Below, piece after piece: positions 34,361 through 44,966 of a DNA stretch of 64,000 nt (within the stretch, counting starts at the first letter, position 1; each line of letters opens with the position of its first letter). The position numbers and the translations under genes were made by a program. Below the pieces are notes generated by a model, which made no database searches, was not told the DNA's origin, and worked only from the letters and a program-made list of their open reading frames with translations. The DNA lies in contig NZ_BJKN01000002.1 of assembly GCF_006538365.1 (NCBI RefSeq), positions 331,276-395,275 on the forward strand, read 5' to 3'. The stretch is from Moorella sp. E308F (lineage in GTDB: Bacteria; Bacillota; DSM-521; Neomoorellales; Neomoorellaceae).

Positions 34361-35176
34361 CTAAATATCTAAACTTGCCCCATTTTCATCTAGCCATTGC
34401 TTGTGTTCGCGGTAATCTGGCATAGCCATCTCTACCCGCTCCCAAAAGGCTTGGTTATGGCGTGGCTCCAACAAATGAACTAATTCGTGAACCAGCACAT
34501 AACGGACGACAGCAGGAGGAGCCATGAAGATGCGCCAGTTAAGATTAATGACCCCCTTGCGACTGCAGGAACCCCAGCGATAGCCCAACTCTCGAATTTT
34601 AACTGTAGGCTTATCAACCCCGATACGCCGCGAATAATACTCAAGGTCCTTATCTATCCACTCCAGGCCCTTGCATTTGTACCAGTTGATGAAATGATCC
34701 CGGCCGCGATCCACTTCGCTGGCCAGAAGCTCAAACCAGCCCCCTCGTAATACAAGAGGAGGCAGTTTTTTTTGCTTATTTGCGTTACCGCCAACACCAT
34801 GTTTAAAGTCCTGGGCCGTCTCCTGGCCAAAACGAACACCTCGGGATTCCCTCTGCCGGTCATTCTCCCCGGGGTTTACCAGGCGTAAACGATAACTTTG
34901 GCCCAGAAAAAGAAAACCTTCTCCAGGTACGAATTCCTTCGCCGTGGCTTTTTTCCGGACCAACCTTTCCTTTTCCTTCAGCTTTAAATACAACCAGAGG
35001 TTCTTCTTTTCCACGAACCTGTAAATATCTTTGTCCGGACATTCGACTGGAGCTTTGACTGTCAACCTGCCGTCCCTCTCCACAACTAGGGCCAGGCTTT
35101 TGCGCTGGCTGCGTTGTATTTCAAATACCAAATCATTCAACTGTAATACTTTATCCCCCAGTCCCTGAAGCTCCAT
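34361..35176 (-). CDS. YgjP-like (DUF45/SprT-type) zinc metallopeptidase of the restriction locus
   Basis: The 271-residue protein has LGYRWGSCSRKGVINLNWRI and VLVHELVHLLEPRHNQAFW, that is HExxH and the third His, the signature of the M48-like YgjP family. Genes of this family are often linked to type I restriction loci. It lies 70 nt downstream of hsdR on the same strand. A Lys/Gln-rich insert at about 120-145 is unusual. Confidence 0.88.
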   Translation of the reverse strand: MELQGLGDKVLQLNDLVFEIQRSQRKSLALVVERDGRLTVKAPVECPDKDIYRFVEKKNLWLYLKLKEKERLVRKKATAKEFVPGEGFLFLGQSYRLRLVNPGENDRQRESRGVRFGQETAQDFKHGVGGNANKQKKLPPLVLRGGWFELLASEVDRGRDHFINWYKCKGLEWIDKDLEYYSRRIGVDKPTVKIRELGYRWGSCSRKGVINLNWRIFMAPPAVVRYVLVHELVHLLEPRHNQAFWERVEMAMPDYREHKQWLDENGASLDI

Positions 35177-35246
35177 ATTGAACCTCCCGTAATTTCCGTA
35201 GTATTTCTTTCGAAATTAATTCTCACCCGATCAGCTTTAAGATGTC

Positions 35247-38200
35247 TTATCGCTTTACCAGAAGGGAGTGGCGTTTTCGTGCCTGGGCCAGCAGGGCATC
35301 AACCGTCTTTTCCAGGCAATCGTACGGGACCACGTCATTCTCATCAAGATACTCAATCAACCAGCGGCGCAGATTGTTTTGTAGCGCAGGAGCTCTCCAG
35401 AAATCGGTATAGCTGATGTGTTCCCGGATAGTATCTAACATAGTTCGTACATGCCTGGCCAACTGCAAACGCTTTTCCTGGCCAAGATCAACACCGCCGA
35501 AGCCCTCTTTCTCCAAAACGCCCAGGAACGGCTTTTCCGTCCGGGGATCGAGACCGGTACCATCGTCGGGCCGCCCGGCCCGGACCCGATTTACCAGGTC
35601 TTTCATATACTGCTCAAGTTCATCCCAATGTTCAGCAAACTTGTGTAAGATATTCTCCAGGTGCTCGCTAAGTTTCTGGTAATAAACCGGGTCATCATCC
35701 TCATGCTCCCTGATATATTGGCGCAAAGCATGGACCATAGTTGAGGCCCGGGCCTTGCTTGTCTTTTTCTCACCCACTACCTTCGGAAAGTCTTCATCAG
35801 TAACTGATATCGGCGGTATTTTAGGGTCGATACCCCTGGAAACCAGATACCGATCAAGAAGGCTTCTTACTTTGTCGCTGCACCCCACCAGGTTTAAGAT
35901 ACGGTCACGATAAACGTTGGCCGCAGCCTGGTTGATGAAGGCCAGAATTTTCATGTCGTTCATGTAAGGTTGCCCCTCGGGCCGGTACACAAACAGGTCC
36001 ATGCTCTCCAGAAAGCTCTTAAACCTTTGAATAAATTCCGCCCGTATCTTCAGATCACTCAACAAATCCACACAGGCATCGATGTCCCTGATATCAGAGA
36101 TACCCCTGCTATGGAAGACATCTAAGACCAGGCGGTGCCGTTCAGTTAGAAGGGGCAATTCGTCCTCAATTTTGGGGAGCACTCCTTCCACATCTTCCCC
36201 GCTGTATACATCCAGAGCCTCCTTCAGATGGGTACCGATCCCACAATAATCCACCACATACCCGCATTTTTTACCGCCAAAGGTTCGGTTAACCCGGGCT
36301 ATGGCCTGGAGAAGTTGATGCCCTTGCATAAAGCGGTCCAGATACAGAACCTGCTCATTGGGTGCATCAAAACCTGTGATGAGCATATCTTTGACGATGA
36401 GGAAAGCCAAGCCATCCTGGACTGCGGGATCTGGGTGAACCAAGGGTTTCTTAAAACGTATGATGTTGGCCTGCTGTTTTTGTTTGTCAGTAAATTTATC
36501 CCAATCAGAAGGCTGATTCTGTTTGGGGGAGAACACGCCGGCAAATTCCAGCCGCCTAATTGTTTCCTCGTGTCGTTTGGCGCGGATAAGGAACTGGGTA
36601 TCTCTGTCGTACTTTTGAATTTGCTCGTCGGTAAGTTCCAGGTAAGAATCCTGAAAGGCGGCCAATTCCTTCAACAATTCCCGGTGGGCATCCTGAAAGG
36701 CGTCATAATATCTAGCCACGGCAAGACGACTCGAAGCCACCACCTGAGCCTTGAACCCGTTGGGTAGGACCTGATCCACATAGTGGCGGAGCATGTTGGC
36801 TGCTTTGGCCCGGATAAGCTTTTCAGATTCCATAACCGCCGTGGTGGTGGCATATTTCTTCTTGATGGCCTCGATCTCCTCTGGTGTACGATCACTGAAT
36901 AGGTCTTCAAAAAGCTGGTCGAGGGTGCTGGGGCTGTCTACGGCCCCTTTTGTTGTGCGGCCTTCATACTTGACAGGAACGATCACCCCGTCCGCCTCTG
37001 CATCTTTCATGGGATACTTATCAATAAAGGAGCCGAAAATTTCCTCGGTTTTTGGCCTGTCTCCCATTAGAATCGGGGTACCGGTAAAACCAATCAGGGC
37101 GGCGTTAGGTAAGGCCGCTATTAGGTTTTGATGCAGGACATTGCTATGTGAGCGGTGAGCTTCGTCCACTATAACCACGATTTCTTCAGAGGCATTGAGC
37201 ACTTCCATTTTTTTAGTAGGCAGCCGTAGCTTCATGGTCTTACCTTGCGGTTCTTGTTCCGCTTCGGCTATGACCTCGCCGACCGCCTCAGCAAAAACTG
37301 TGGCCTCACGTTCTTCCTGCGCCTTCAGGGCAGCCCGCTCCTGTTCCAAAAACTTTTGGGGATTAAACTCAATAATTTCCGCATCCTCATCAAGTACCTG
37401 CATTTTTTGAATCATACCAAAAACCAGATCTGGACTGTTTCTTCTTAGTAAGCTAAAAAGTTCCTTAATATTGTTAGCCTTATAGATAGTTTCCCCGGTA
37501 AGGGCCGCCGTCTTTTCCAGTTGTTCCTCCAGATCGGTGCGGTCGGTGACTATCACCACCTTAAAGTTCCTTAGCTCTTGGTAGGTCCGTAGCTTGCGCA
37601 CCAGAAAAACCATAGTCAAGCTCTTGCCCGAGCCCTGATAATGCCAAACGATACCACCACGCTGGTCCTTTGTCCCGTGTCGGTTCCTTGTCTGGCCGGT
37701 CAGCAATCGCTGGATAGCCTTATGTACCGCTCTAAATTGCTGGTAACGGCAGACGAGCTTGGTCGTTCGATGTCCTTCTTTCTTGAATACGATAAAATTC
37801 CGTATAATATCCAATAAATGGGTAGGCCGTAGCATCCCCGCCACCAATAACTCCTGGGCGTTCAAAGAATCGACCCCCAGCTCAGCTCGCACCTCATCCT
37901 GGGGTACCGGACTGGTATCTCTCCAGGGAGCAAAAAATTCCGGGGACGCCCCAATGGCTCCTACCCGAGCCTCATAACGATAGGTGGCAATCATAAGCTG
38001 GTTATAGTGAAATAGGCGCTCGGCCCCTTCGGGCTCCCCACCTCTTTGGCGCTGGTTGGAATATCTGAGAAGTTGTTCAATGGCCTCATTCATGGGATCG
38101 GGCCGCTCGGGATTCTTACATTCCACCACCACTAGGGGGATGCCGTTGACAAAGAGCACCAGATCCGGAACAATAAAGCCCTTATTGCCGACCACCCAGG

Positions 38201-38639
38201 GCGGGTCAACCCGGAACTGGTTAATGACCAAAAAATCGTTCTTCTCCGGGTGGCGAAAATCAATATAGCGGCAAATCTGCCCCCGCCCACCGTCCCAATC
38301 CGGCAAACCTTCTACCTCGGTCCCTTTGAGCAGCAGTTCAGTAACTCGCTCATTGGCCTCCATAAGCTGCAACGGCCCCAGGCTTTCCAGGCGGCGGATC
38401 ATGGTGTCAATGCGCGCATCATCCAACCAGGGATTACCCTCATCATCCAGGTTGATCCTGCGCAATGCTTCCCGCAAACGAGGAAGCAGGAGAACCTGGT
38501 GGAAATTCTCACGCTCGGTCAAATAAGGAATGTCGATATCTCCCTCAAGATGTTCCCAGCCCATTTTCACCAGTTGATTAATGAACGGTTTCTCCACCAG
38601 CTCGTACTCTGTTAGACGGTCGACATCAAATAGATCCAT
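35247..38639 (-). CDS. hsdR: type I restriction enzyme, R subunit
   Basis: The 1130-residue protein has an N-terminal endonuclease domain with DLVLFVNGIPLVVVECKNP (Asp and ECK of the PD-(D/E)XK core). The SF2 translocase follows with HYQGSGKSLTM, VTDRTDLEEQ, VIVDEAHRSH and IGFTGTPI, then a helical C-terminus that binds the methylase. It cleaves foreign DNA after ATP-driven translocation. Its ATG overlaps the stop of hsdS (TAATG). Confidence 0.96.
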   Translation of the reverse strand: MDLFDVDRLTEYELVEKPFINQLVKMGWEHLEGDIDIPYLTERENFHQVLLLPRLREALRRINLDDEGNPWLDDARIDTMIRRLESLGPLQLMEANERVTELLLKGTEVEGLPDWDGGRGQICRYIDFRHPEKNDFLVINQFRVDPPWVVGNKGFIVPDLVLFVNGIPLVVVECKNPERPDPMNEAIEQLLRYSNQRQRGGEPEGAERLFHYNQLMIATYRYEARVGAIGASPEFFAPWRDTSPVPQDEVRAELGVDSLNAQELLVAGMLRPTHLLDIIRNFIVFKKEGHRTTKLVCRYQQFRAVHKAIQRLLTGQTRNRHGTKDQRGGIVWHYQGSGKSLTMVFLVRKLRTYQELRNFKVVIVTDRTDLEEQLEKTAALTGETIYKANNIKELFSLLRRNSPDLVFGMIQKMQVLDEDAEIIEFNPQKFLEQERAALKAQEEREATVFAEAVGEVIAEAEQEPQGKTMKLRLPTKKMEVLNASEEIVVIVDEAHRSHSNVLHQNLIAALPNAALIGFTGTPILMGDRPKTEEIFGSFIDKYPMKDAEADGVIVPVKYEGRTTKGAVDSPSTLDQLFEDLFSDRTPEEIEAIKKKYATTTAVMESEKLIRAKAANMLRHYVDQVLPNGFKAQVVASSRLAVARYYDAFQDAHRELLKELAAFQDSYLELTDEQIQKYDRDTQFLIRAKRHEETIRRLEFAGVFSPKQNQPSDWDKFTDKQKQQANIIRFKKPLVHPDPAVQDGLAFLIVKDMLITGFDAPNEQVLYLDRFMQGHQLLQAIARVNRTFGGKKCGYVVDYCGIGTHLKEALDVYSGEDVEGVLPKIEDELPLLTERHRLVLDVFHSRGISDIRDIDACVDLLSDLKIRAEFIQRFKSFLESMDLFVYRPEGQPYMNDMKILAFINQAAANVYRDRILNLVGCSDKVRSLLDRYLVSRGIDPKIPPISVTDEDFPKVVGEKKTSKARASTMVHALRQYIREHEDDDPVYYQKLSEHLENILHKFAEHWDELEQYMKDLVNRVRAGRPDDGTGLDPRTEKPFLGVLEKEGFGGVDLGQEKRLQLARHVRTMLDTIREHISYTDFWRAPALQNNLRRWLIEYLDENDVVPYDCLEKTVDALLAQARKRHSLLVKR

Positions 38640-39358
38640 TACTCCCCCTCCTCGTCCAAGGGTACCCTTACTTTTCCGGTTAAAAGATCGTGCATGAGGC
38701 CGGATTTAAGCTTTATAAGTTTACCGAGATAACGTTCTTCAGTATTGATCTGATTTTCAAGTGAACTCATTACGGATACAATATTATCCTGTTCTTCCAA
38801 TGTGGATGGAACAGGAATCAACATTGCTTTTAGACTTTTTAAACTGATAGCAGGCTGGGCAGTTTCGGTTTTAATAAGGTTTATTTTGCCTGTATCGTAA
38901 TAGTACTTAAGTAGCAAATCTAAATAAGCAGTACGGCATTTATTGTTATCCACGGAAATCTTAAGTGCATTTCCGGCTAAAACCCCGATTGGATGGTCAC
39001 TTGGTAAAATAGCACAAGAACCGCATTGGGCTCCTATTTTTGCCATAACGATATCCCCTGGTTCCACTGCACTTCTCTTTTGGGCAAGGAATAAGGAAGT
39101 GTCAACATAAACATAAGAATTAGCTATAAATTTACCAGTAGTTACAAATCCACTTTGAATTACCGGAACTCCTTGCTCTTTGTAGTGTATGGATTTTAAA
39201 TTACTTCCAAATGGACCATCTACAATTGCATGGGGCCTGTCGGCTGCTATTGTTTGGATTGTAACACAATCCCATCCTATCGGTATTCTACCCAACGGCG
39301 AATCCTTAAACTGCTCCGGATGAGCTACCGGGTCGCGTAGTTCCCCGTTTTCATCCAA
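38639..39358 (-). CDS. hsdS: HsdS specificity subunit, C-terminal half (second target-recognition domain)
   Basis: This half encodes the second target-recognition domain (DGPFGSNLKSIHYKEQGVPV, then PGDIVMAKIGAQCGS) and the final coiled coil (EERYLGKLIKLKSGLMHDLL, TGKVRVPL). A possible TTG start lies at 39358, but the reading is open in the same frame back through IKAGLLHDLLTRG to an in-frame TAA at 39398-39400. It is thus the second half of one hsdS of 428 codons. It may be made by reinitiation, by readthrough, or not at all. Confidence 0.85.
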   Translation of the reverse strand: MDENGELRDPVAHPEQFKDSPLGRIPIGWDCVTIQTIAADRPHAIVDGPFGSNLKSIHYKEQGVPVIQSGFVTTGKFIANSYVYVDTSLFLAQKRSAVEPGDIVMAKIGAQCGSCAILPSDHPIGVLAGNALKISVDNNKCRTAYLDLLLKYYYDTGKINLIKTETAQPAISLKSLKAMLIPVPSTLEEQDNIVSVMSSLENQINTEERYLGKLIKLKSGLMHDLLTGKVRVPLDEEGE

Positions 39359-39397
39359 TCCGCGGGTTAACAGGTCGTGGAGAAGCCCGGCTTTGAT

Positions 39398-39922
39398 TTA
39401 CTTAAGTTTGGCAATAAGTTGTTCAGTTTTACTTATTGCATTATCAATATTTTGTAGGATCTTAATTATTTTGCCCTGCTCACTAATGTTACATAACGGT
39501 ATTTCAATTTCCCTTAACTCGTTTTGATTAAGTTTTGACCGAGTACCGCCTCTAATGTAGAATCTGATATCTTTGTGAACCAAATTATAAAAAACCCATT
39601 GATTAGTTGTAATTTCTTTTCTAGCTCTTAAAACATGGGCATGATTATTAACCCATGACTTGCCGCTAATGACATAAGCTATTGGGCGAGTCTCATATTC
39701 GTCAAAATAACCACCATCTTCGGCAATCAAAACAAGTTCTTCATCAAAGATGTAATCATTAATCCAGCCTTGTTGCCCGTTGGCGCCATAATATGGTATG
39801 GTACCTTGTCGTTTCCAACGTTCCTCACTATTAACTGGAATTCGTTGGTTATCTAATATATCGCAACAATCGCCTATCCGAATGTATTGCCAATCATTTG
39901 GTAATTGGGGTTTATAAAGCAT
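39398..39922 (-). CDS. hsdS: HsdS specificity subunit, N-terminal half (first target-recognition domain), ends at a premature TAA
   Basis: From the ATG at 39922 about 174 residues encode the first target-recognition domain ([16 protein letters not shown] ... [15 protein letters not shown]) and most of the central coiled coil ([24 protein letters not shown]). A TAA then interrupts the frame where an intact subunit continues into the second half. It overlaps hsdM by 11 nt. Half-sized HsdS proteins can pair to form symmetric specificity units in known systems, so loss of function is not certain. Confidence 0.85.
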   Translation of the reverse strand: MLYKPQLPNDWQYIRIGDCCDILDNQRIPVNSEERWKRQGTIPYYGANGQQGWINDYIFDEELVLIAEDGGYFDEYETRPIAYVISGKSWVNNHAHVLRARKEITTNQWVFYNLVHKDIRFYIRGGTRSKLNQNELREIEIPLCNISEQGKIIKILQNIDNAISKTEQLIAKLK

Positions 39923-42581
39923 ACCCCAACCTCCGCAACCAGTCGGCCAGCTCTGCCGCCGCAGCGTCCCGCTCCTGCTCGATTTCACCCAGTGTAACCC
40001 GGTACTTATCCCACCAGTTTTCGAAAACCGCTATCACTTCTCGCCGGTGTTCTGCAATATAGCGTTCCAATTGCTGCTCTAATTCTTCCCTGGCTATATC
40101 CAGCACCAATCTTTCACAATCCTCTGGGGTCAACTTCTTACGCGCCTGATCCATGCGTTCGATTAACTGATTCTTTAAATCCCTTAACTGTCGTTTTGCC
40201 TCCTTTAATGCTTCTTTTACGTCAAGATAAGGTTGAAGAATGGCGGTAAGACGTTCTATTTCCCTTTCCACCGGTGCTACAGCGGCCATCAATTCATCTC
40301 TTTCCCGGATGAGGTGGCTGGCATCCTGGCCTTTTTTCTGTAAAGCGGCGATAGATTCACCGGACCTGATGTTCGGGCCCCGGTTCAATTCCTTAATACG
40401 TGCCAGTTGATTCTTGATGTTTTCTTTCAGATCCTTGATATAGTCTTCCAGTTCCTTGGCGATGTTTCTCTTGTTATCTCCGTTCTCCTCATCATCTTCT
40501 TCACCGGTATCCTCGGACCAGCCTTCTAAGCCTTCACCTCTTTCATAAGCCTCCTTCTGGGCTTGAAGTTCGGCCAGGCGGGCCTCGGCATTCTTTATCT
40601 CATCCAGGTATTCCGGAAGCAGGCGAACGATCAGTTTATGCTGCAAAGGGTCAAAGCCATTCTTTCTCTCTTCTTCATCCTCCAGGGCACTTCTGATGCT
40701 CTCGCACCAGCTATCCACCAGGCCCTCAAAACCCTGGGCAGCCAGAGTTTTTAGATCGTACTGTATTTCACCCCACCAACTGGCTACCACCCCTGCCACT
40801 TTGTAACGGTCAAGCATACCTACCGGGAGCATGGCTTCCGCAAAGGAGTCCAGCCATTCCTTCCGCAAGGCAAAAAAGTTACGGTCGGCAACCAAACGAC
40901 TCATTGCTGCCGAGTGTTTCTCCCACCACTCTTTCAATGCGCTACGCATTTCTTGCTCCCGGCGCACAACACCCGGATCTTTTTCAATGAGGGAGCGGAT
41001 ATCTTCCCTGGAGGCCAAAGATGGTGCAAAATCAAAATATCGCTCATCTTTGTCCACCAGCAGAGCAGCCGGGTCCAGACCGTGAGCGGCCAGCAATTCC
41101 CGCTTTGCTTCCACTTCATACCGGGGTATCCCACCCTGCAGGTGGGCCCGGACATCCTGGGGTTCGGGCGGTGGAGTATTGTCAGCATAACGGCGGATAT
41201 TCAAGTTATAGTCGTTTGCCTCCAATTCTTCTCTTGTCACCACCGCGGCATAGCCTGGAACAGGTGCAAAAGCTTCATAGGTAGACACTATTTTCTCAAT
41301 GTGCTCTGGTCTTAAGTAGTTCTGGGCCCTTCCTGCCTGGTACTCAGCTTCAGCATTGATAAACAAGACCTTTCCTTTCCGCTCGGGAGGCTTGCTGCCA
41401 GGAGAACGCATAACCAGAATACAGGCGGGGATCCCGGTGCCGAAAAAAAGATTATTGGGCAACCCGATAACCGCCTCCAACTGGTCCTGTTCGATAAAAT
41501 GCTTGCGGATTTCTTTTTCCACGCCGCCCCGGAACAACACCCCGTGGGGCATTACGGTGGCCACGATGCCGCCGGCGCGCAGCACTGCCAGCATGTGCTG
41601 GACAAACATCAAGTCGGCCTTTTTGCCTTTTTCTGGGCACCAGTGAGTAAAGCGTTCCGGAAAATCAATCCCTTCCTTACTGTAGTTCTGGCTAAAGGGC
41701 GGATTGGTAATTATCCGGTCAAAACGCATCAGCTTCCCGTCCTCAATATGCAAAGGACGGGCAAGTGTATCTTCATTTCTAATATCAGCATCTTCGATGC
41801 CGTGCAGGAGCATATTCATCTTGCAAATGGACCAAACCCCGCCATCGCTCTCCTGGCCATAAAGGCGAAGGTTCCTGGTATCTCCCCCGGTTTCCTCTAC
41901 ATATTGGTGAGCCTGGATAAGCATACCGCCGGAACCCACACAAGGATCATATACCCGCATGTCCGCCTGGGGCTTGACCAGGCGTACCATAAGCCGCACC
42001 ACGTCCCGGGGAGTGTAGAATTCTCCGCCCTTTTTCCCGGCAGACTCGGCAAACTGACCAATCAGGAATTCATAGGCCGCCCCGAGTAAGTCGGGGAATT
42101 CAAAGTCCTCGTCGCGAAGCCGGTACTTATCAAAATGCCGTATTAAATCTCGCAATCTCTGGTCAGGTATCCGGGATTGCCCTACCTTCCTGGTAAAATC
42201 GATGTGCGTTAAAACTCCGTCCAGTTTATCGAGATTGGCCTCCTGAATACTCTGAAGGGCCTTGTTTAAAACATTGGCCACGTCTCCATGCTGCTCTTTT
42301 TTGATATATTCCCAGCGGGCACGCTCCGGAACCCAGAAGGCACGGCCCGAATAAAAGCTCGGGTTTTCCGCCCGTTTTTTTGCCTCTTCTGGGCTGCGTC
42401 CGAGCTCGATCTGGCGTTGGTAAATGGCATCGTACTGCTCATCAAAAACGTCTGATGCCCGCTTTAAGAAGAGCATGCCGAAGATGTATTCCTTGTACTG
42501 GGAGGCGTCCATCTTACCCCGCAGGATGTCGGCTGCAGCATACAAGTGGCGGTTTAATTGTTGTAATGTTAGCTTAGGCAT
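39912..42581 (-). CDS. hsdM: type I DNA methyltransferase, M subunit, with extended coiled-coil C-terminus
   Basis: The 889-residue protein has an HsdM_N helical domain ([20 protein letters not shown]), SAM motif [10 protein letters not shown], and the N6-adenine motif NPPF. It is longer than the usual 500-550 residues: from about 480 on it carries long charged helices (for example [39 protein letters not shown]), predicted coiled coil. I choose the ATG at 42581, 6 nt after AGGTG. It heads the hsdM-hsdS-hsdR series. Confidence 0.93.
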   Translation of the reverse strand: MPKLTLQQLNRHLYAAADILRGKMDASQYKEYIFGMLFLKRASDVFDEQYDAIYQRQIELGRSPEEAKKRAENPSFYSGRAFWVPERARWEYIKKEQHGDVANVLNKALQSIQEANLDKLDGVLTHIDFTRKVGQSRIPDQRLRDLIRHFDKYRLRDEDFEFPDLLGAAYEFLIGQFAESAGKKGGEFYTPRDVVRLMVRLVKPQADMRVYDPCVGSGGMLIQAHQYVEETGGDTRNLRLYGQESDGGVWSICKMNMLLHGIEDADIRNEDTLARPLHIEDGKLMRFDRIITNPPFSQNYSKEGIDFPERFTHWCPEKGKKADLMFVQHMLAVLRAGGIVATVMPHGVLFRGGVEKEIRKHFIEQDQLEAVIGLPNNLFFGTGIPACILVMRSPGSKPPERKGKVLFINAEAEYQAGRAQNYLRPEHIEKIVSTYEAFAPVPGYAAVVTREELEANDYNLNIRRYADNTPPPEPQDVRAHLQGGIPRYEVEAKRELLAAHGLDPAALLVDKDERYFDFAPSLASREDIRSLIEKDPGVVRREQEMRSALKEWWEKHSAAMSRLVADRNFFALRKEWLDSFAEAMLPVGMLDRYKVAGVVASWWGEIQYDLKTLAAQGFEGLVDSWCESIRSALEDEEERKNGFDPLQHKLIVRLLPEYLDEIKNAEARLAELQAQKEAYERGEGLEGWSEDTGEEDDEENGDNKRNIAKELEDYIKDLKENIKNQLARIKELNRGPNIRSGESIAALQKKGQDASHLIRERDELMAAVAPVEREIERLTAILQPYLDVKEALKEAKRQLRDLKNQLIERMDQARKKLTPEDCERLVLDIAREELEQQLERYIAEHRREVIAVFENWWDKYRVTLGEIEQERDAAAAELADWLRRLGYAL

Positions 42582-42780
42582 AAGGCACACCTTCATATTT
42601 CTTAGCTTCTTTATTTCTCTTTAGTAAAGCTTAACTTTTTAGCATCCCAAAATCTTTAAAAGCTTGTTTGATAATAATCAATTTTATTCGGTGAACAAGA
42701 GTTAGATCTCTTTGCCGGTTCAGTTAATTAACCGTTGATTTCTTTTTTTAACTTCTCCCTTATCATTTAATGCCAAAAAG

Positions 42781-44940
42781 TTACTCGCCGTATGGAAATT
42801 GTTTTATGGAAATAGGATATTTATCACAAACCCATTCCCATCTCATACAGCGCCTTTCAAAATTAAGCTGGTTGACGGGATCTTTAATAAAACATACAGC
42901 AAAACTCTTTTCATATGGTTTTACCAGAGCTAATATATAGTTCTCGCCATATTTACTGGCCATAGAATATTCATTATTGGTCAATGAAAAAGGAAGTCCA
43001 ATTTCTTCAACACATTTGACCTCTATGTATTCCACTGTCCCATCAGGGTTTCTAACCTCTAAGTCATATCCAATATTGCTTTTACTTACATCTATAGCCT
43101 CAATACCATCGATTGAGTTAAATAAAGCTGCTAGATTTAACTCTGCTGATCTCCATTTTGTTATTACTGATTCTGTTTCTGGTATAGGGCCTTTATTGGA
43201 AATCTGTTCCAAATATTGTGTCCATGACTTTTTTAAGGGAGTTTGGTCTGATGATAACTGTATAGAATTAGGTGAATGACAAATTTCAGCCGTAGGGATT
43301 ATATTATCCTGCGCCTTATTTTTAAAGGTTATCGTTGAGTATTTACTCAAACCTATTTGATTAAGAAACCATATTAAATCTCCTGTACTCGGGATTAAAT
43401 TTTGAACCATATTTATCCATTTTTCTGCTATTTCCTTTTTATTTTTTTGCAATTCATTAACTGAATGCAATTGTCCATCATCACATTCAAACAACTTAGC
43501 GTGGCTTAAAAGATTTTTTATTTCAGATGGTATACCAAAGCGATACCTTTTTATGCATTCAGCTATTACTTGGGCGGCTCCTTCTGATGATAAAGTATAA
43601 GAAACGCACAGCGTCAAAACCTCTGACATATCTAATTCAGTGGCTCCGCAGTTAGTTATAAAGCCGGTTATACCTGGTAAACCTGTTTCCCAAACCTTGT
43701 TTACCGGATAAAAGGGAGAAGCGCTAACAAGTCCTTCGTAATCATCCAAGTTCAGCCAGTCCGGTTTTGTTTTTATTTGGGTAGGTTTACAATATAAACC
43801 GTCAGAAGTAGGTATCCATGATGTGGCCTTCAGTTTTTCAATTAACGTGGTAAGAAATAGATTTCTAAACTCAGAGCGTTTTAAATACCGTTCTAATGGA
43901 TCAAAATGGATCTCAATGACCTCAAAAAGGGTTCGCCAAAAATCGTGCTGCAATTTTTTACTTAAAACGTTTTTAAGTAAGTTTACGAGAATATCGGTAC
44001 AATTTTGGCATGCTTTTCTAGTGAATTCATCGCAATCTATTTTGGTCCGGGACGGATCCGTACTAAAATCACCATTTACTTTACAAGCGATACCAACAGG
44101 CTCTTTAGTTGGTGTAAAAGCATGAGCTACACTAGTTTCAGGCGTTGCTTTTATTAATGTATTTTCCGGTCCTAACTGAAAAGCTACAGCTTCTACCGGA
44201 TGGCTGTTCCTGACAATAACCCATCTCTGTTTCCCCTCATCTGTTGACAACTCTGCAATTTCTATGTCGTTATCTCTTTTACGTTTGATGCTAATAAGTT
44301 TTGATAGCTCTGTTTTAAATTCAACTTGTTTTATGTTCTTTAAAAACAAAAGTGAGGTGGGGTCAAAGTTTTCCAGTTCTATATTTAAAGCCTGGGTATT
44401 GATACCTTCAAATATAAATAAGGTAATATAACCTTCTTCCCAAAGTTCCTCTAAATTTCCTTCCAATTGGCTGCTTTTATTGTAAGGGTTATAATGGTGT
44501 GGTATCCGGATAAGGGGCACATTTATATTTAAACCTAAAGCTCGTTGTGATAATTCACGGCAGAATGTCATTTTAAGTTCTCCACTTAAAACATGTACCC
44601 TTCTAGCAAGATTAACTACCGATTTGAATCCTATTCCTCGATAGCCTATGGTATCTCCGCCTCTTCGTTTTCCGGAAGCTCCACTACGACATATTGCCCA
44701 AACATCCTCTTCTGTAAAATATCTCCCGTCATTTCCTATGATTAAAATATCTTGAGCTTCCATTACTATAAACCGTCTAGCCTTAGCATCATCAGCGTTT
44801 TGTAGAAGTTCTATAAAAGAACGAGCTTTATAACTTTCCGCCATATAAGTTTCCATATTTGCTAAATCAATCAGTAATAATGGCGAATTTCGGGCCTCCT
44901 TAATAAATTGTTCTTGTATATGTTCTACTAATTTATCCAT
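42781..44940 (-). CDS. sacsin-like GHKL ATPase with C-terminal DUF3883 nuclease-like domain
   Basis: The protein has 719 residues. The Bergerat fold is clear: ELLQNADDA (E44, N48, D50-51), IGNDGRYF (69-76) and GYRGIGFKSV (99-108), as in sacsin/HSP90-type ATPases. The middle is unrecognised. The C-terminus (about 610-700) contains NIGYDLEVRNPDGTVEYIEV then K, the DUF3883 pattern (D...E-V-K) related to PD-(D/E)XK nucleases. Proteins with this layout occur in defence islands. It follows the 265-residue protein by 26 nt and is AT-rich. Confidence 0.75.
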   Translation of the reverse strand: MDKLVEHIQEQFIKEARNSPLLLIDLANMETYMAESYKARSFIELLQNADDAKARRFIVMEAQDILIIGNDGRYFTEEDVWAICRSGASGKRRGGDTIGYRGIGFKSVVNLARRVHVLSGELKMTFCRELSQRALGLNINVPLIRIPHHYNPYNKSSQLEGNLEELWEEGYITLFIFEGINTQALNIELENFDPTSLLFLKNIKQVEFKTELSKLISIKRKRDNDIEIAELSTDEGKQRWVIVRNSHPVEAVAFQLGPENTLIKATPETSVAHAFTPTKEPVGIACKVNGDFSTDPSRTKIDCDEFTRKACQNCTDILVNLLKNVLSKKLQHDFWRTLFEVIEIHFDPLERYLKRSEFRNLFLTTLIEKLKATSWIPTSDGLYCKPTQIKTKPDWLNLDDYEGLVSASPFYPVNKVWETGLPGITGFITNCGATELDMSEVLTLCVSYTLSSEGAAQVIAECIKRYRFGIPSEIKNLLSHAKLFECDDGQLHSVNELQKNKKEIAEKWINMVQNLIPSTGDLIWFLNQIGLSKYSTITFKNKAQDNIIPTAEICHSPNSIQLSSDQTPLKKSWTQYLEQISNKGPIPETESVITKWRSAELNLAALFNSIDGIEAIDVSKSNIGYDLEVRNPDGTVEYIEVKCVEEIGLPFSLTNNEYSMASKYGENYILALVKPYEKSFAVCFIKDPVNQLNFERRCMRWEWVCDKYPISIKQFPYGE

Positions 44941-44966
44941 CTGCCATCAACCACCCTTGTGCAATT

